NCBI GenBank assembly: GCA_033032175.1
Contig: CM065319.1
Location: 13,489,018-13,553,017 of the forward strand
Origin: Saturnia japonica
Lineage: Eukaryota > Arthropoda > Insecta > Lepidoptera > Saturniidae
Direction: 5' to 3'
DNA: 64,000 nucleotides
In this document: in pieces, positions 24,801 to 39,800 of the stretch
Layout of the letters: every line of letters starts with the position of its first letter
Numbering within the stretch: the stretch's first letter is position 1
Notes under the pieces: model-generated
Told to the model about the DNA's origin: nothing
What the model saw: the letters and a program-made list of their open reading frames with translations, nothing else
Database searches by the model: none
Program-made: the position numbers and the translations under genes

Positions 24801-27800
24801 GCGAGTAGTACAAACTTCTAAATAAATGTCAATACTTCAGGTATTTATAGGTTGTCGTTAGTGACCAATGTTTGCGTGTCAGGAGTAAAATGTAAGAATG
24901 TAAAATATTAAAATTTACGATCTTAAATACTGGCTTGTAAGAAAATATAATTTCAGTATTTACATATTATGACAAAAAAAAAAACAAAGAAATTAGAATA
25001 AAGACTTTTTAAAATAATTGTAATACAAAATATTATTATTAATGATAGTCTTCCTACAAAAGCCAACATATGCGAACATTAACAATGGTGGGATCGGCTC
25101 TTTGTACTGCCAATAGCTCATGAATTCACAACACGGCCCATTGAACGACGATATATCGCGCCAGTGAATCCAAGGACGTGCCTCGAGAATTCCATACGAA
25201 ACCCTTGCTTATGTGATCCGGGAGATTAGTTTTTGTTGAGTTTAACAAACATACCTATTATATTTCATATCCCAGTTGCTTTATTCAATAGCAGGTAGAC
25301 GATAACAAAATATGACATCAAATCCCAAATAGCTACACAATAAAAGAGGCTAAACAGCCCAATAATTCAATATTCGGTACTCAATAAAAAAAAGTTGACG
25401 CGTATACCTACTTGTATACGCGCATTAGTAGATATTTTATTATTACTAAGTCACACTCGGTGTTATTTTTGTTAGACGCATAATGGCCAGCGCACACCGT
25501 AGGACGGCAGGGCAGGGTATTTTCAATTTCCCATTGTAAATTCGTACTGGTAACAAGATATAGATTCCAAAACTCAGAGGCTGAACACGGAGCATCAAAA
25601 GTGATTTCTCTGTACGTTATTGAAGACCGCGCTGGGGGATAGCGCGAAGGCATCCTACCTAACATAATATCATCGCGCGGGAGAGGCAGCGCAAGTGGAA
25701 GTGCATGTCACAGAATCTAGTGGCAAATCTCCTTCGATGGACTCTCCCGGCATACTCCACCGCGCTGTTGTTCACTGGCCTTTACACATGGAGTGTGACT
25801 GTCTTCACGACAATAAAACAAGAGTTTTAACAAGCATCTTCATAGTGTACACTTTTTGTTACAAAATGCTTTCATAAGGCGACAATAAAAGTAAAATTTC
25901 AAGAAAAAATCATATTACCTTGCACACCGTTAAGAGTAAAGAACTTACACAATCAAACAATGACGTTTTTATAACTTATTATATTAAGTGAGCAATGCTT
26001 GTATATATATATGTAATTGGTTTCTCGGAAACGGCTCCAACGATTTGGATGAAACTTTTTATTTAGATAATGTTTTACACTCCAAATATACCTAGATAGG
26101 GGTTTTTTTGTAAGACAGCGAGCAAAGCTCGGTCGCTCAGATATTAACAATAAAATAATCCAGTTAAAGAAAAATAGTACATTTCCCGTACACACAAAAC
26201 TTTGTAATATAACGACTTATACCTATAAAATAGACTAAGACAATGTTATTTTTAAATATTTAGAAAACAAAGAGAACGGTTAGAAGGGGATAACGGGTAA
26301 ATGTAATACCTACAGAGTAAAATTAAACCACAAAATCACAATACGACCAAATGGAACGTTTCTCTTGAGTGCAATCATTTGCGAAACCCATAGCGGTGTT
26401 TGCCCGTATGTTTTCACTCCATACATTTGAATATGGCTTAATCCCTATAATGACAGGCGGAATGGCGGATGAATATACCTTCATAATTCATTCAGGTTGA
26501 TTCACATCATGCGTACATGAGCGCTTTGAAGCAACCCTATTCAATTGAGATTTTAATACTAAAGGATCGATTTTATGCAATAAAACTTCATTAAAATGTA
26601 CGTTAAGCTTTAGATATTAATTTCCACCCTATATATATTTTTATACACATATATAAAGTGTATATAACTTTTATTGACGCTTATTTGTTTTGCTGCTTAT
26701 GAAGGCTACTTTTAGCTTTACCTTTTCCCTTCTTGGGCCCAGAACAAATAAATTACATATAATAAATATTAATACATTTTATACAAACTTAAGTATACGG
26801 TAGAAATAAATATCTCAATAAAATATAAAAATATGTGTGTTCCAGCTGCCATTTCTTTCGAGATTTCTCTCTACTTGGGGCAGTCCGACTGGTGGAACAT
26901 CTGCGCCGAACAGAAAATTGCAGCCAAATAACTTAGTGTTGTGTTGTTGTGGTGAGTAAGGATTCCAGAGCTCTTTAGGGTAGAGGGGTTCAAGATCTGC
27001 TACGTGCTAGTGATACAATCTGCTACGTCCAATATGCTATAGTAGCCGCTTTCCACCAGGCGGGCTGTATGCTTGTTTGCCACCTTTGTTACATAAAAAA
27101 AGCTGCACTTAAGAGAGCCAGTTCTCCCACTGGGCTCAGCATGTTACATCTTGTGCCAAAACGGCGCTTAACATCAGGTGAGATTTATGACAAAGGAAGG
27201 AATTTGAAAATTTATCCCATACTTCAATAGAGACAGTGTCCACTGCCTGTATAAACTTATTTAGAAAACAAAATCCATATAAAAAAGCCTGACATATAAC
27301 ATGGATATCTTAAATATTAATTTAGAGTTTTTACACTGTGTCACTTTGAAGCATTCACATTCACTTAAGGCATTGAATACTATAGGGTCGATTTTGAAGA
27401 CTATTATCGCATTTGTATTAACATCGCTAATGTACTCGAGAGCCGTACAGACAAAGAACCTTTATTCCATAAACAGACGGCGGATAAATGAAAGTAAAAT
27501 TTCAAAATAAAGGCCTCCACGAACGAAGTAAGTCAGCGTTTATTTGAATGCATTAAATAAACATAATCTCATTTGTTTTTTTTTTTAAATAGTTATACGT
27601 CTTTGGCGGGCTTATTAGAGGGTAAATAAAATTGAGAGCTGCGCCCGTATCATAATTATTACTAGAGGTCGCCCAATGATCGAAGTTCGATCAGCGACTT
27701 TTTAATCATATACTATTTTCTGTTTGGCATTTGCAGTATAAACGTAAACAATGAATATTACATCACTTTCTGTCACTTTTCATTGAGTGACAATATTCAT

Positions 27801-30800
27801 ATTTAAGGGGGTCTAAGTTCAATGGCACTTGTCGGGTTAGGATTCGCAGTATTAATTAATTTAATTTAGTATATTAGTAACAGATATTATAGATAAATTT
27901 TAGCTTTCTGTACTCCTTCTCCATAAAAATTTTAACCATGCCAAATCTCAAAGTCTTCCGTGCACGCAATACGCTTAAAAAGGGGTATAAAGTTTTTTGC
28001 TTCACCTATTAATAGAATGATTATGATGACGATAGTTCGTTATGATGATCTTAGGCACCAATGATAATAAAATGTGTTAATTTTACTTTCATTATAGGTT
28101 TTAACGTTTGAGCACAATCTCTCCTAATGTGGCCCAAGATGATAATAACACACTAAGCGTATTGGGAGGACTGGCTCTCAAACGCACTGCCGAAACACAC
28201 CTGTAGGTGCTTGGCGACAGATTTTCAACTTGAGAGTAATTGAGCATTTGAGTATGCCCTACTACCATGCTATGATTTCAGCACGATATCTTCCTTGACC
28301 GAAAGCGAAAATTTTAAACAAGTAAACATAAAAAAGACAAATTAGTCATGACTACAGTCATATCTAACAGTTGTTATTTTTGGATATCCGAATTAATTGC
28401 TTATTTATTTTGTTTAATTTTTAAGTTATATTGCTACAAAGATTCCGTTTATCGTTAACACGTCACGTGACCATGTCGATGACGACTTACATGAATTTAC
28501 TCCATATCCAAACCTCCCTATAGAAGTTTTCAGTTCAAAAATATCTCCTTATTCCCTTTATCACGTCCGACATTTATTTTTACTAACTTTAAAAATGTTT
28601 AAAAATCTATCCCCAAATTTCCACAGAGCAACTAATGAATTTGTAAGGGAGTCCTTTTAAAAGTCGTAAACCGCGGCGCGGTGCGGCGCGATGATGCGTC
28701 TCTCTGTATCGATGTATCAACGCATAGCAACGCGTTGCGTTTCACTGGATACGAGATACGAATATTAAAATGTACGGTCACGAACACCGAATTATCGTGA
28801 CTCGGTCTATGTGACACTATTGCTATTAACTCTCTACATGTGTGGTCTTTTATGTATGAACGTAGTCGTAGGAACAACAATATTATGTTACTAATGTAAT
28901 TCAATTCTATTGTTTTTTTTAAATATAAATTACGTCTCTATTCGCATACAAGCTATACAAGCTTATTTTATATACTAAAGTATTATGAAGAGGTCATTTT
29001 TTTTTGTTTGTAAGACACACTACTAAACCGATTCTGAATTTTCTTTAACTGATAGAAAGCTACATTTTCCCTCTGTGACATAGACTATAATATGTTATTA
29101 CTTTTATTTTTTATATGATAATAAACACGTACGAAGTCGCGGGCAGCTGCTAGTTTTATAATAAATTATGAATAATATTATCTAGATGAAAAATATATAA
29201 TTTTATTATTTTTATAGAATAATGGAACTGATCGATGATTCTAATTGAAAAACTTAAAAATATGTAACGGACTATTAAATCAGTATACAAGAAAAAAGTT
29301 CAATCACTATTTTACAACCAATCTCCTAGTTGTAAGAAAATCTATTAATTTATATATTTAATTTGAATTAAAACTATATATTTAACTATTGATAGTTATA
29401 TATTCTTTAACACCATACATTAGAAGACTCATATCTGACTCTCTTATACGATGACGTCACTATCGTATGTCTCGTGGTACGACGCGGCGCGACGCGGTGA
29501 CGGTGCTCATATAAAGAGCAAGGAGGTGATCAGATGAGTGATGGGGGCCATCCTGATTCTGTATTTTTAGATGGATGATACTCTGTTAGTGTGATCAGTT
29601 ATTATGTGAAGTGGATATGAGTAATAATTCTTGTTTGATCAAAGATTGAAGATTTTTTTGCAAAAAACAGCAAAATTATTGATAAATTTAATCAATATTA
29701 AAATTTGAATAATAGTATTTACCTAATACTAACTATTACTTGTCGCTTTGCTGAGCGTAAACTTATTTAGCTAAATTATAATAATAACTTAATAAAAAGT
29801 ATCCTATCTCGTATACATGGGGGATTAAACGACGTCTATGAAAAATGTCATTGGAATCCGTCCAGCCGTTTGAACATGATATAAACATACTTTCACATTT
29901 TTAATATAGGTACTAGCTCTGTCCGTGGCTCCGCAAGTGTTTATTATGCTGGACTTTCTTCGCCCTATATTTTTATTTTTACTTATATTTTATGATTTGA
30001 AAGGTATTATTGACAATTCTATGCCTACACATATACTTCCCGTGTATGAAATTTCATTAAAATCGGTTAAGCCATTTTTGAGTCAAATCCAGACAGACAA
30101 ACAGAAAAGCTCAATGTCACATTCGTGATCAGTGACGTTCATATAAAATCTCTGTTAAGAAATTTGCAAAAAAAAAAAGTGTAAAGACAGAACTACACAT
30201 TTGTTAAAACAGAGATATATTATTTATAATGTAAATTAGATATAACAAACAGGTCATAATATCACATAGGTATGACACATGCCAGGAAGAATCCAGAACT
30301 AATTCCAAGTGGGTGTATTTATCACTAAGTTTTGGCAACAACTTTAATAGGAAAAGTTTTGACTGAAACAAGGTTCCGCTAGTGTGTTCAATGAAAATAA
30401 CCACGGACCGAATTACTTGACAGTATTAAGTATAGAGTTGAAACACGAACAGCCATTAATAAAACTTTCTTGTGCGTTCTGTGAAAAAGAAAAAATATCT
30501 TTCTCGATGTCTGGTGACAGTTGAAAACTTTTCTACCTGAAAGAAGAAAATTATGTATATTTATACACTTTATTTTTTTCTCTTTGAAACTATAAATATT
30601 CCAAGTAGTTTTACAGACTTTTGAACCAATTTCGTATTACTTATACTCAACTCCTTTGAAATCCTTTCTGTATTCTGAAGAAAGAATATCAATGAAGCAT
30701 AGGAAATAAATGCGACGTATGGGAGTTATGCCGTCATCAGAAGGAACAATTTATTTTTATACAGCTAGAGTGGAAAATAAGCGTATCACTAGTGTGATGC

Positions 30801-33800
30801 CGATCCTGAGCACTCTTTCCTCAAGGAGTTCTGGAAACTCTACTCACCACAGGAACACAACACAAGGTTATTTGCCTGCGATCTTCTGTAGGGTAGAGGT
30901 ATTCCACCAGTCAGACTGCCCCAAGTAGAGAGAAATCTCCAAAAAAAATTATAATAAATTTGTAGGCTCTAATCTCTGAAACTACCAGACAGATTAGAAT
31001 TTTTTTTTGTTGCATTTTATAGGCTATTAGCGGTATGCCCACATTCTGCACGAGTTTCTTACTACGTAATGGTTATTTAAATCCCGTAATTGTATTTTTA
31101 CTATTATTAATTACACTTCATATTATAATCAATCAATTGAAAAATGACACACGCTTCCCGTGTACAAAATTTCATGAAAACTGGGTAAGAGAAACTTTTT
31201 TTATTACGATATGGAATAACGTATGCTTCTCGTCCACAAAATTTGATGAGAAACGATTGAGAATCGATGCAAATTATATTTTTTTTAAATTTTTTTTTAC
31301 GAATTCTAAAATTAAAATTATCGATTCATAATGACTTCGTATGCATCCTATGTACGAAATTGCCATGCTCCGCACGACTCCCGCAAACAAACGGCGGCAG
31401 CTTGCACCCGGTTTCCCCGAATTCGGGAGAAGCCGACCTAAAGCCGCCGCCGCCGCCGCACCCACCAACCGCGATCCCCAAAACTAGCAGTCACCCAATG
31501 ATCGAAATTCAACCAGCAACTTTTTAATCATAGACTATTTTATGTTTGAGATTTGCATTATGAACCTAAACAATGAATATTATGTCACTTGCTGTCACTT
31601 TTCATTGAGTGACATTGTCAATATTTTGGGGGTCAAAATACAATGGCAGTGTTCGGGTTAGGATTCGCAGTATTAATTTATTTTATTTAATATATTATTA
31701 ACAGATATTATAGTTAAATTTTAGCTTTCTGCACTCCTTCTTCATATAAACTTTAAACATGCCAAATCTCACAGACTTCCCCGTGTGCGCAATACGCTTA
31801 AAAAGGTTTCCGAAGTTTTCTTCTCACGTATTAATATTATGATAGATATATTTATTAAGAAAGGTTTTAAAGCTATCTAACATTACGCTACGAACCTTGA
31901 GAGCAGAGACAATTACCGTAACAAATGTTGGTCAGAAAGTATGTCAAGCGAGGACGAGCTAATAGTGCGGGCGGACTGTGTGGCACGGTACTGCACCGGG
32001 GGCCGAGGTCTAGTTACCCGCTCGATGAGAACCGAAAAAGTTAAAAGCGAGTGAAACTGCGATGCACTCTTATTTATTTTTTAAGACGTAGCCCAAGATG
32101 GTAACATGTTGAGTCTAGTGGACGACTGGCTCTCAAATGTTCAACACAGATTTTCAACTTGAGAGCGTCAGCCAGTCAAATAGAAATTAGAACATACCCT
32201 ACCACCATGCTACGGTTTTATCTCGATGTTTCCCTTCATCGAAACTGATGTCAAGCGACACGACGTCCGTACAAGCTACCACTGAGAGCAATCATTTCTT
32301 TCTTCAAAATAAGAAGAATAGAAACATCTTATTATTCATTTGTTAAAACAATCCATGACGTAAAGTAGACATGACATACAAGAACCCTTCTCAAAAATAA
32401 CTCCAAAGATCACCCGTCGCATTCTGATGTATATCAGTGCCCTGAATTCTTGTTTATCGATACATCTTTATCTACTATCGTCATGTTTTATTTCTATTGA
32501 TGTATTGTCAAGCAAACACAAAAAGACTGATGAATCAGAGCCGCAGTGGATATAATATCAGATTAGTAATGAGTAATGACTAATGTCTTGTTACTTACGT
32601 ATGAAGGCGACGCGACGCGCAACGCCGCGACGTGGAGTTCGACCATTGATTTTGTTTTGTAATATTTGAAAACGTTCTATTTAAATTATTTTTTTCGATT
32701 TTAAATTATAAACTTAAGTCGTGGTCATTCTGATAAGGTTTCATTTACTTTTATCGTTTGACGAAACAAAGTTTTCTTTTCAATAGGAACGATGAATTTA
32801 ATTACAAGTATCTTGGTTCAGTGATACTATTACCGTTGGGCTGGGAGGTCGCGAATGACAAACTAAAGGAGATCAGGAATTCTGGTGTCAAAAAAACTTG
32901 CGCAGCCAGACCTAGGATTTTCTCAACAACTAGCTCATACAAACCTTTAAAATGATTTTGGACTTAACCCTGTAACTGCATTATCTGAGTAGTTACTAAT
33001 AGTTTTTGTTGTTTCTTTTTTCTTTTCTAAAATTAAATACCTAATGTAGATACTCAGACTAATGTAGGTAATGTAAGTTACTCAGAAAATGCAGTTACGG
33101 GGTTAATGTACAAAAAAATATGAGCTAGCTATTGGAAATAATCCGGAGTCTAGCTACGCAACTTTTTTTTAAGCCCAACAATGTATAGAAATTGCCAGAT
33201 AGTCTTTAATTACTGGTCATTTAGAAAACCAGGGTGAAATCGAGGATATTATAAAATCATTGGATGAAACCTCATTCTTACGACAAGCGTAATTTGAAGA
33301 GATATTTAAGTAGGCCGGTTTAACAGTTACGAACGCCGATGGATTGGCGATATCTCGGTGGTGGTTGTTAATTTTGTATTGTATCATAGAGATCTGTGTT
33401 TTGTTCTGTGCTTAAAATCAGTGATACACTAATAAAACTCAAATGTTTTCAACGTGCTAATCTCTGGAAGTACCATTTACGTTTAAACATTATTTTAGAA
33501 TTTTATCGCCTATTTATTAAGGAAGGTTAAATATAAGCTAGGTATATATAACTTCACGCTATGATTCTAAGAAGCGGAGCAGTAAGCAAGAAAGTCAAAG
33601 AAGCTGACAAGCTGTAAGCAAGGTGGGAACAACGATAAGCTACACGGTAAGGTTACCGTGTTAATTTTATACGACAAACATTGCCAACGCACCCGTGTAG
33701 GCAATTTTTTATACTTTGTGTAAAACTATCGACATTTTTATGAGGAATAAAATGATTTTTCAAATTATAGTATAGCCTATGTTACTCGCTGACATTGTAG

Positions 33801-36800
33801 TAGCTTTATGTTGGTGAAAGAATTTTTAAAATATATCCAGTAGTTTTTGAGTTTATTAATTACAAACAGAAAAAGAATCAAAAATTTCAATCTTTCATCT
33901 TTATATTATTGGTATAGAGGTGTAGATGAATCCAAACCGACTTCCAAAACTCGTAGCTAATAATAATACTTGTATTTAATCTACTATAAAATTCATAATA
34001 TAACTATGTATAAAAATGCATGTGTCCTCATCTGTTTCTATGTCCCCTATACGTTCCTGAGCCATTAATCCGATTGCGATGAAACTTTGGTGAGTTGTTG
34101 TTTCTGTATTATTACAATAAGTTTATAATAACAGGTAGCGTAGGTCATTTTCAAGATAACGGGCACCAAGTACTCGGCCAAAAGCTAGTAAGTATAAAAA
34201 TAATGCATCTAGTGATAAAATAAAATAGACGTACATAACTGTACGTGAAACGGCTCCAAACGAGCAATGCAAAAAAAAGAAATCACGAGGGCGTGTTTTT
34301 TAACACCGTCACACGCGGACACGGACGTGTGAGGCCCGAATTGCAGTCACATAGTAGTGAAAAGCGCTTTATGGTTTGGTCTAACCAAAAAGAAATAGAG
34401 AAATGTAAAAAAAAAATCCGATTAGTTTTATCAATTTTATTGATTTTTGAGCAGGCCGTCGTGACAGCTACGACTGACGATGGATGTAGACCATACAGTA
34501 GTCACCGATGTTTTTGGATTACACTGTGCTCACCATTACGGCCTGGCCACGAGGAACAGCGGGCGTCGCGTCGCGATCGGCGGTGCGGCAATTCTTGCGG
34601 CACAGTTTGCCCGCTACGGGCAGCTGCGTTCTGTGCCACAACTAGTACAGACCGAGAGTAAAATGTAATTATCAAAGTTATCTCGATATTGCTTGAAGAG
34701 TAGTAGTTTTTTGGTTCAAGATAAGGGTTATAATAGGAAAGAAATATTTTCTAAATATAATTTTTTATTAGTGGATGACCAGACTTCCATTTAGTTGGAC
34801 TAGCTAAAATTTCAGCAATAAAATTTCAGTGTACATTGGTTAATTTCACAGCGAATATAACTAAACTGGTTTGGTTTCTGTACTAGGTGACGCGACTACG
34901 GCCCAACACCGTGGCATACGCCGTACTATTTTATACCATACATTTGCTTCTGTCGCTCGCTGCGTCGCCCGATGTTCATGCGATTCGCTCGGCAAATTTC
35001 GCCTCTCTACCAGCCAATCGCCGCTACGCGTGGCATGATTAGAACATTTCTATGCATTTGTTTAAGTCTCTAGACGCTTCGCCATTCCCATTTGCGCGAA
35101 TATTCGCTGCAGCGAATCTCCCGTGGCCAGGCGTTTAGGTACTGCGTAGTCACTTTGCCGTGCTACGATGAATAAAAAAACATTTTATACATAGGAGAAA
35201 ATATATCTATATAATAATACGTGAAGCAAAAGCTTTCAGTACCTTTTTAAGCGTATTACGTGCACGGAAGACTGAGATTTGGCATGGTTAAAGTTTATAT
35301 GGAGAAGGAATGCAGAAAGCTAAAATTTATCTATAATGTCTGTTACTAATACATTAAATTAAAAAAATTAATACTGCGAATCCTAAACCGACCAATGCTA
35401 TTGAACTTAGACCCCTAAAATATTGACATTGTCAGTCAACGAAAAGTGACAGCAAGTGATGTAGATAATACTCATTGTTTATGAATACTATAAATGTCAA
35501 ACAGAAAATAGTCTATGATCAAAAAATCGCGGTCAATTTCGCCCTTAAGGCGATCGCTAGTATAAATAAATAATAGAACAACAACAATATACGATTTTTT
35601 TTTTAAATATTTAATGATCCTACAACCCATATTATTATACCCATTGGTTTATATGAAATTAAAGTTCAAATACAATCGCTATAATTGTATAACTTACGTG
35701 ACTTCGTTTAGGCGTAGAGAACAATGCACTGCATATGACTCCGTGACCGCGACGCGTGACTGACTGTACCATACCTACCATACCATAACCATACCGCGCC
35801 TCGGTGTTTAAGCGATGTGCAAGACGTTTATACTATAGTGTTAAATATTCTGTTATGCGACATTAAAAAAAAACTATTGTATTAAAATTAAAATTAGGCA
35901 TGTATCGGTACATAATTTTCCTGATATGATATCGATACTGAAAGTTTAATAATAAATACTTAATGAAGTATGTAAGCTCCTATACATTTTTATCCGCCTG
36001 GCGGAGCGTATAGTTTTTCAGGTGATTTCATGTGTCTCTATCATGAAACAAACTGGCGATAATCTTTTTAATGACAAATAGGTATTTGATATCTAATATT
36101 TAACAGCATCAAAAGGAGTATTATTGAAAAGAATTAGAAATCAAAATTAATAATAATTACGTGCAAAGTAATACAACGCTCAATAAAGACGGCAATGTCC
36201 CCGCTAGCACTACGTGCGACTTTCCTGCCTGCTAAGAAGATGTTGTATCGATATCGGTATAATTACTTTTTTTTTCGATCTGACCTTACTGTTAGCCTGA
36301 GGGGCCCTATCTAACAGAGCTGATGACGGCTTTTACAGCTTTACCGGGCTTAGGGGTGAGCACTTAAGGCGCTTAAGGCTTAAGCGTGGGCAACAAGCGC
36401 GCACGGGTGCCAAAGTGGCCGGACCTCGGCTTGGGCTGTTGTCGCGATCTGACTAATTCCCTATCCGTAAAATTATCCGCTAAACTGACATATACATATA
36501 TACATGTCCCTGCCTCCTGGCAGGAAGGAAGGAACATGCCTGATTAACTGCACGCTAAGATCCGAATGAGTGGAGAAATAGCCACTAACGTCAAGCGATC
36601 TGGAAAGCAGTGAGAACAATGCCTACACACGTGCGTTGGCGACTGCACAGTGGAAAGTTGCGCGAATATATTTAACAAGGGTGAAACCGTTTACCACAGC
36701 TAATAAATATTACACAATGCGCAAACTCTAGTTATATATATACGGTTGTTATTCAAATGCTTACTAAACAAACGTCTTTAAGGAAACATTAGAAACTCTC

Positions 36801-39800
36801 GCGGGCAATAAAACCGAGAACAGTAATTACCGGCTGTTCAACAAAATAGTCACTTAAAAATAAACCGCAATTTAATTATAAGCTACTACGAATGTTGTGT
36901 TGCTGTCTTCGACGAATGTCATGCAGTATGGAATGATACTACAATTATAGCCTTCCTACCAATTTTATCATTTATTATTCGATAGTAAAACCCACTTCAA
37001 TTCATTTAAACTTTATTAAAAACAGAAAATAATGTCTAGTAGAAATAAATAAATATAATTGTGGAGATACAATTCCACAAACGGCTATTTAGTTTTAGAA
37101 CAAGCAATGCTTTTAATATGGTAACTACACTAATTATATACCTATATACATATTTAACACCCAGACATACAGCTGACAATAAATTATGCTATAATATCAC
37201 AGAAAAATCAATCATGTCTCTCGGGTTGATAGTAGGGCATACTAGCACTACGTCTAGAAGCTTGACTAAAACGGATTTTAAACGAGCCTCGGCATGTACC
37301 AATGATTTTTTTCGGAATTCACGTACTTTTAGAAAGAAAACATCGTAAGGAAATAGAACGCTTCAGAAATGTTCTTTTTGTACTACCGTATGTGGGAAAG
37401 ATATAGAATTGTAATTTTCTTGGTTTTTGAAATTGCCAATATGTCGTGGGGGAGAGGGAAACCCTAACAAGCTGGTATTATATTACTATCATTACAAATC
37501 TTTAAATTTAAATCTTTAAAATTTCATCTTCTTTCGCTGCTCTACACTCTCACTGCTGCTATATTATATTATAGCCTGATCAATATTTTCACATTTAGTT
37601 TGAAGAAAGTTATGTTGTAGGAAGAAGGGAACACACTGGTCGAAAGACAGTTCCACAGCTTCACAGTATTAGTAAAGATATTAAGTAGACGACTTATTTA
37701 CATCATCCTCCATCCATTTCACCCCGGGCCTATAGACTTATCATGAATCGATGTGAAATTCGTTTTTCAGAAATGACTTTAACTATTTGTATTACCGGTT
37801 TTCAAGTTTATCGAACTAAAAACAACAATTCAAATTAAAAAGTGTTTATGTTAATAAACAAATTATGAAATATAAATAAATTTCAACCCCTCATTTACAA
37901 GTATTATGGGATATAAGGTGTTTCGAAAAGAAAAACCCCGTCAACTAAACCATACAAGACAATTTTTGACAAAAAAGAAAACCAATGCAATGATTTTGAA
38001 GAGTTCCATTGTGTATCTTCGAAGTTGAAGGTCCAATTTCAATGGATGTAAAATGGGACCGACATTGAGGTATCCCCTATCCAACAAAAAAAGAATCATC
38101 GAAATCGGTTCATAAACAAACAAGTTATGGCTGAACATCCAATATATATATATGTGTGTGTGTGTATAAATGTCGATAACACAATACTTGTTGTTCCTGA
38201 CCTTACCGAGACCACCACACATATAACTAAAGACCTTTTGTATGTGTTCGCTGCGATATGGACTATTTCAGGAGAAATGAATGTCGTGTAAACGCCAAAA
38301 CGCTAAGAAAAATATTATTATTATTTTCAAAAATAATTGTATAAACGCACTATTAAGCCCTACTCAGACTAACTAACGTATACGGACGTGAAAATAGCCC
38401 AACCGCCACTAAATCCCATTGGTCGTTCCGTTTAATTTCTAATTTTGGTAAAGTAACATAAGTATTCGCTTACGATATTTCCAGTTTCGTAAACAAACTC
38501 GGTGAACTTATGCGAGATCGCTATTCCTAGCTTTGTTTAAAACATTCGTCGCATTATAAGGGATAAAGTGAATATGACGTGTGAAATACCACATATAAAC
38601 ATACCGGATGTCATCCAATTTAACATTTAAACTAAACTTTGTTAAATCTCTCCAACATTAAACAAAGTTGTAAATAGGTAAAGTTTTTGGTACAATTTTA
38701 TCTGTGACTTTTGATAAATTAGGTAGGTACATACAAAAACCTGAGATTGAAACTTAGATTATACAGTACTTTTTGAAATTTTGTTTACGATAGCTAAATA
38801 AATAATTGATTTATTTATAGTGCTCAGAAGTGGATAAGAAAATTGTATGTTGTCTAATCGTTTGCTTAATCGGTAAGCAGATTTACACTAAGCTAAACTG
38901 CAATGGGTTGAAAATATTGTTGAAAATAACTAACACCCATTCTATAAAAGTTATATGATAATTTTAGTATTGTATACATTTATTTTCAGTTACCCCTTGT
39001 ATTTTACAAAATAAACCCTACTCTACATCTAATTAAAAAAAAACACCTCTATCTATTAATTATCAATACATTTCTAAACAAATAAATAAATCTCGATTTT
39101 GAAGAAGCTTCATTAACGCGCGAAAAAACTTCCGAAGTGCATGTGCAAAAATTAAATTATACTAGTAAGTTTTAGTATGAACTCTTCTAAATACAAATTA
39201 GGTAGAATTTTTAAGTTCAAATTGAATTATATGGGTTAATTTACAGACGTTAATTTACGTTAATTGACATTAACGTCAAACGTCGTAGCGGACGGTCGCT
39301 TGTCTCTCAATTGCTCTGAAATAGATACCCTCTGAGTTATTAACTTATTATTTTACGTTATTATTACTCAAGTATATCAGAGTACATAATATAAATTGGT
39401 GAATTGTGAATAGTTTGCAACATAATAATAAAATGTCATTGTGTTTAAAGTGTAACGAAACTGTTTCCGATTTTGTGTTATGCAAGGAATGTGAAGGTCG
39501 TTACCACTATGTGTGTGCCGGTATCTCTGAAAGTGTCTATCGTAGGATGGGAGTGGAGAAGAAGGCTGCTTGGCGGTGTATTTCCTGCAAGAATCCTTCT
39601 GTTGATAATTCAGTGCTGGCAGATTTATTAAGAGAAATCAGAAGTTTCCGAGGGGACTTTAACACAATGAAAACAGAATTTAGTACAGTAAAATCTGATA
39701 TTCATAATACAAATAAAAATATTCAAGATCTTAATAAAAAATGGAATGATTTTAGAATCATGTTTTAAAGGAATGGAAGGTAGACTGATTTTAGTAGAAG

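Noticed and set aside
25408..25665. 85-codon minus-strand frame with several cysteines
   Set aside because: It lies in a patch that ends in a dispersed repeat (also at 53.1 kb), has no splice context and no known fold.
29500..29520. TATAAAG as a core promoter
   Set aside because: No first exon or open frame follows on that strand; AT-rich DNA gives such matches often.
34245..34668. 138-codon plus-strand frame
   Set aside because: No recognisable domain; it crosses from AT-rich DNA into the short GC-rich element starting at 34540.
39406..39432. GTG start of ORF1 nine codons upstream of the ATG
   Set aside because: Eukaryotic translation favours ATG; the zinc finger starts directly after the ATG at 39433.
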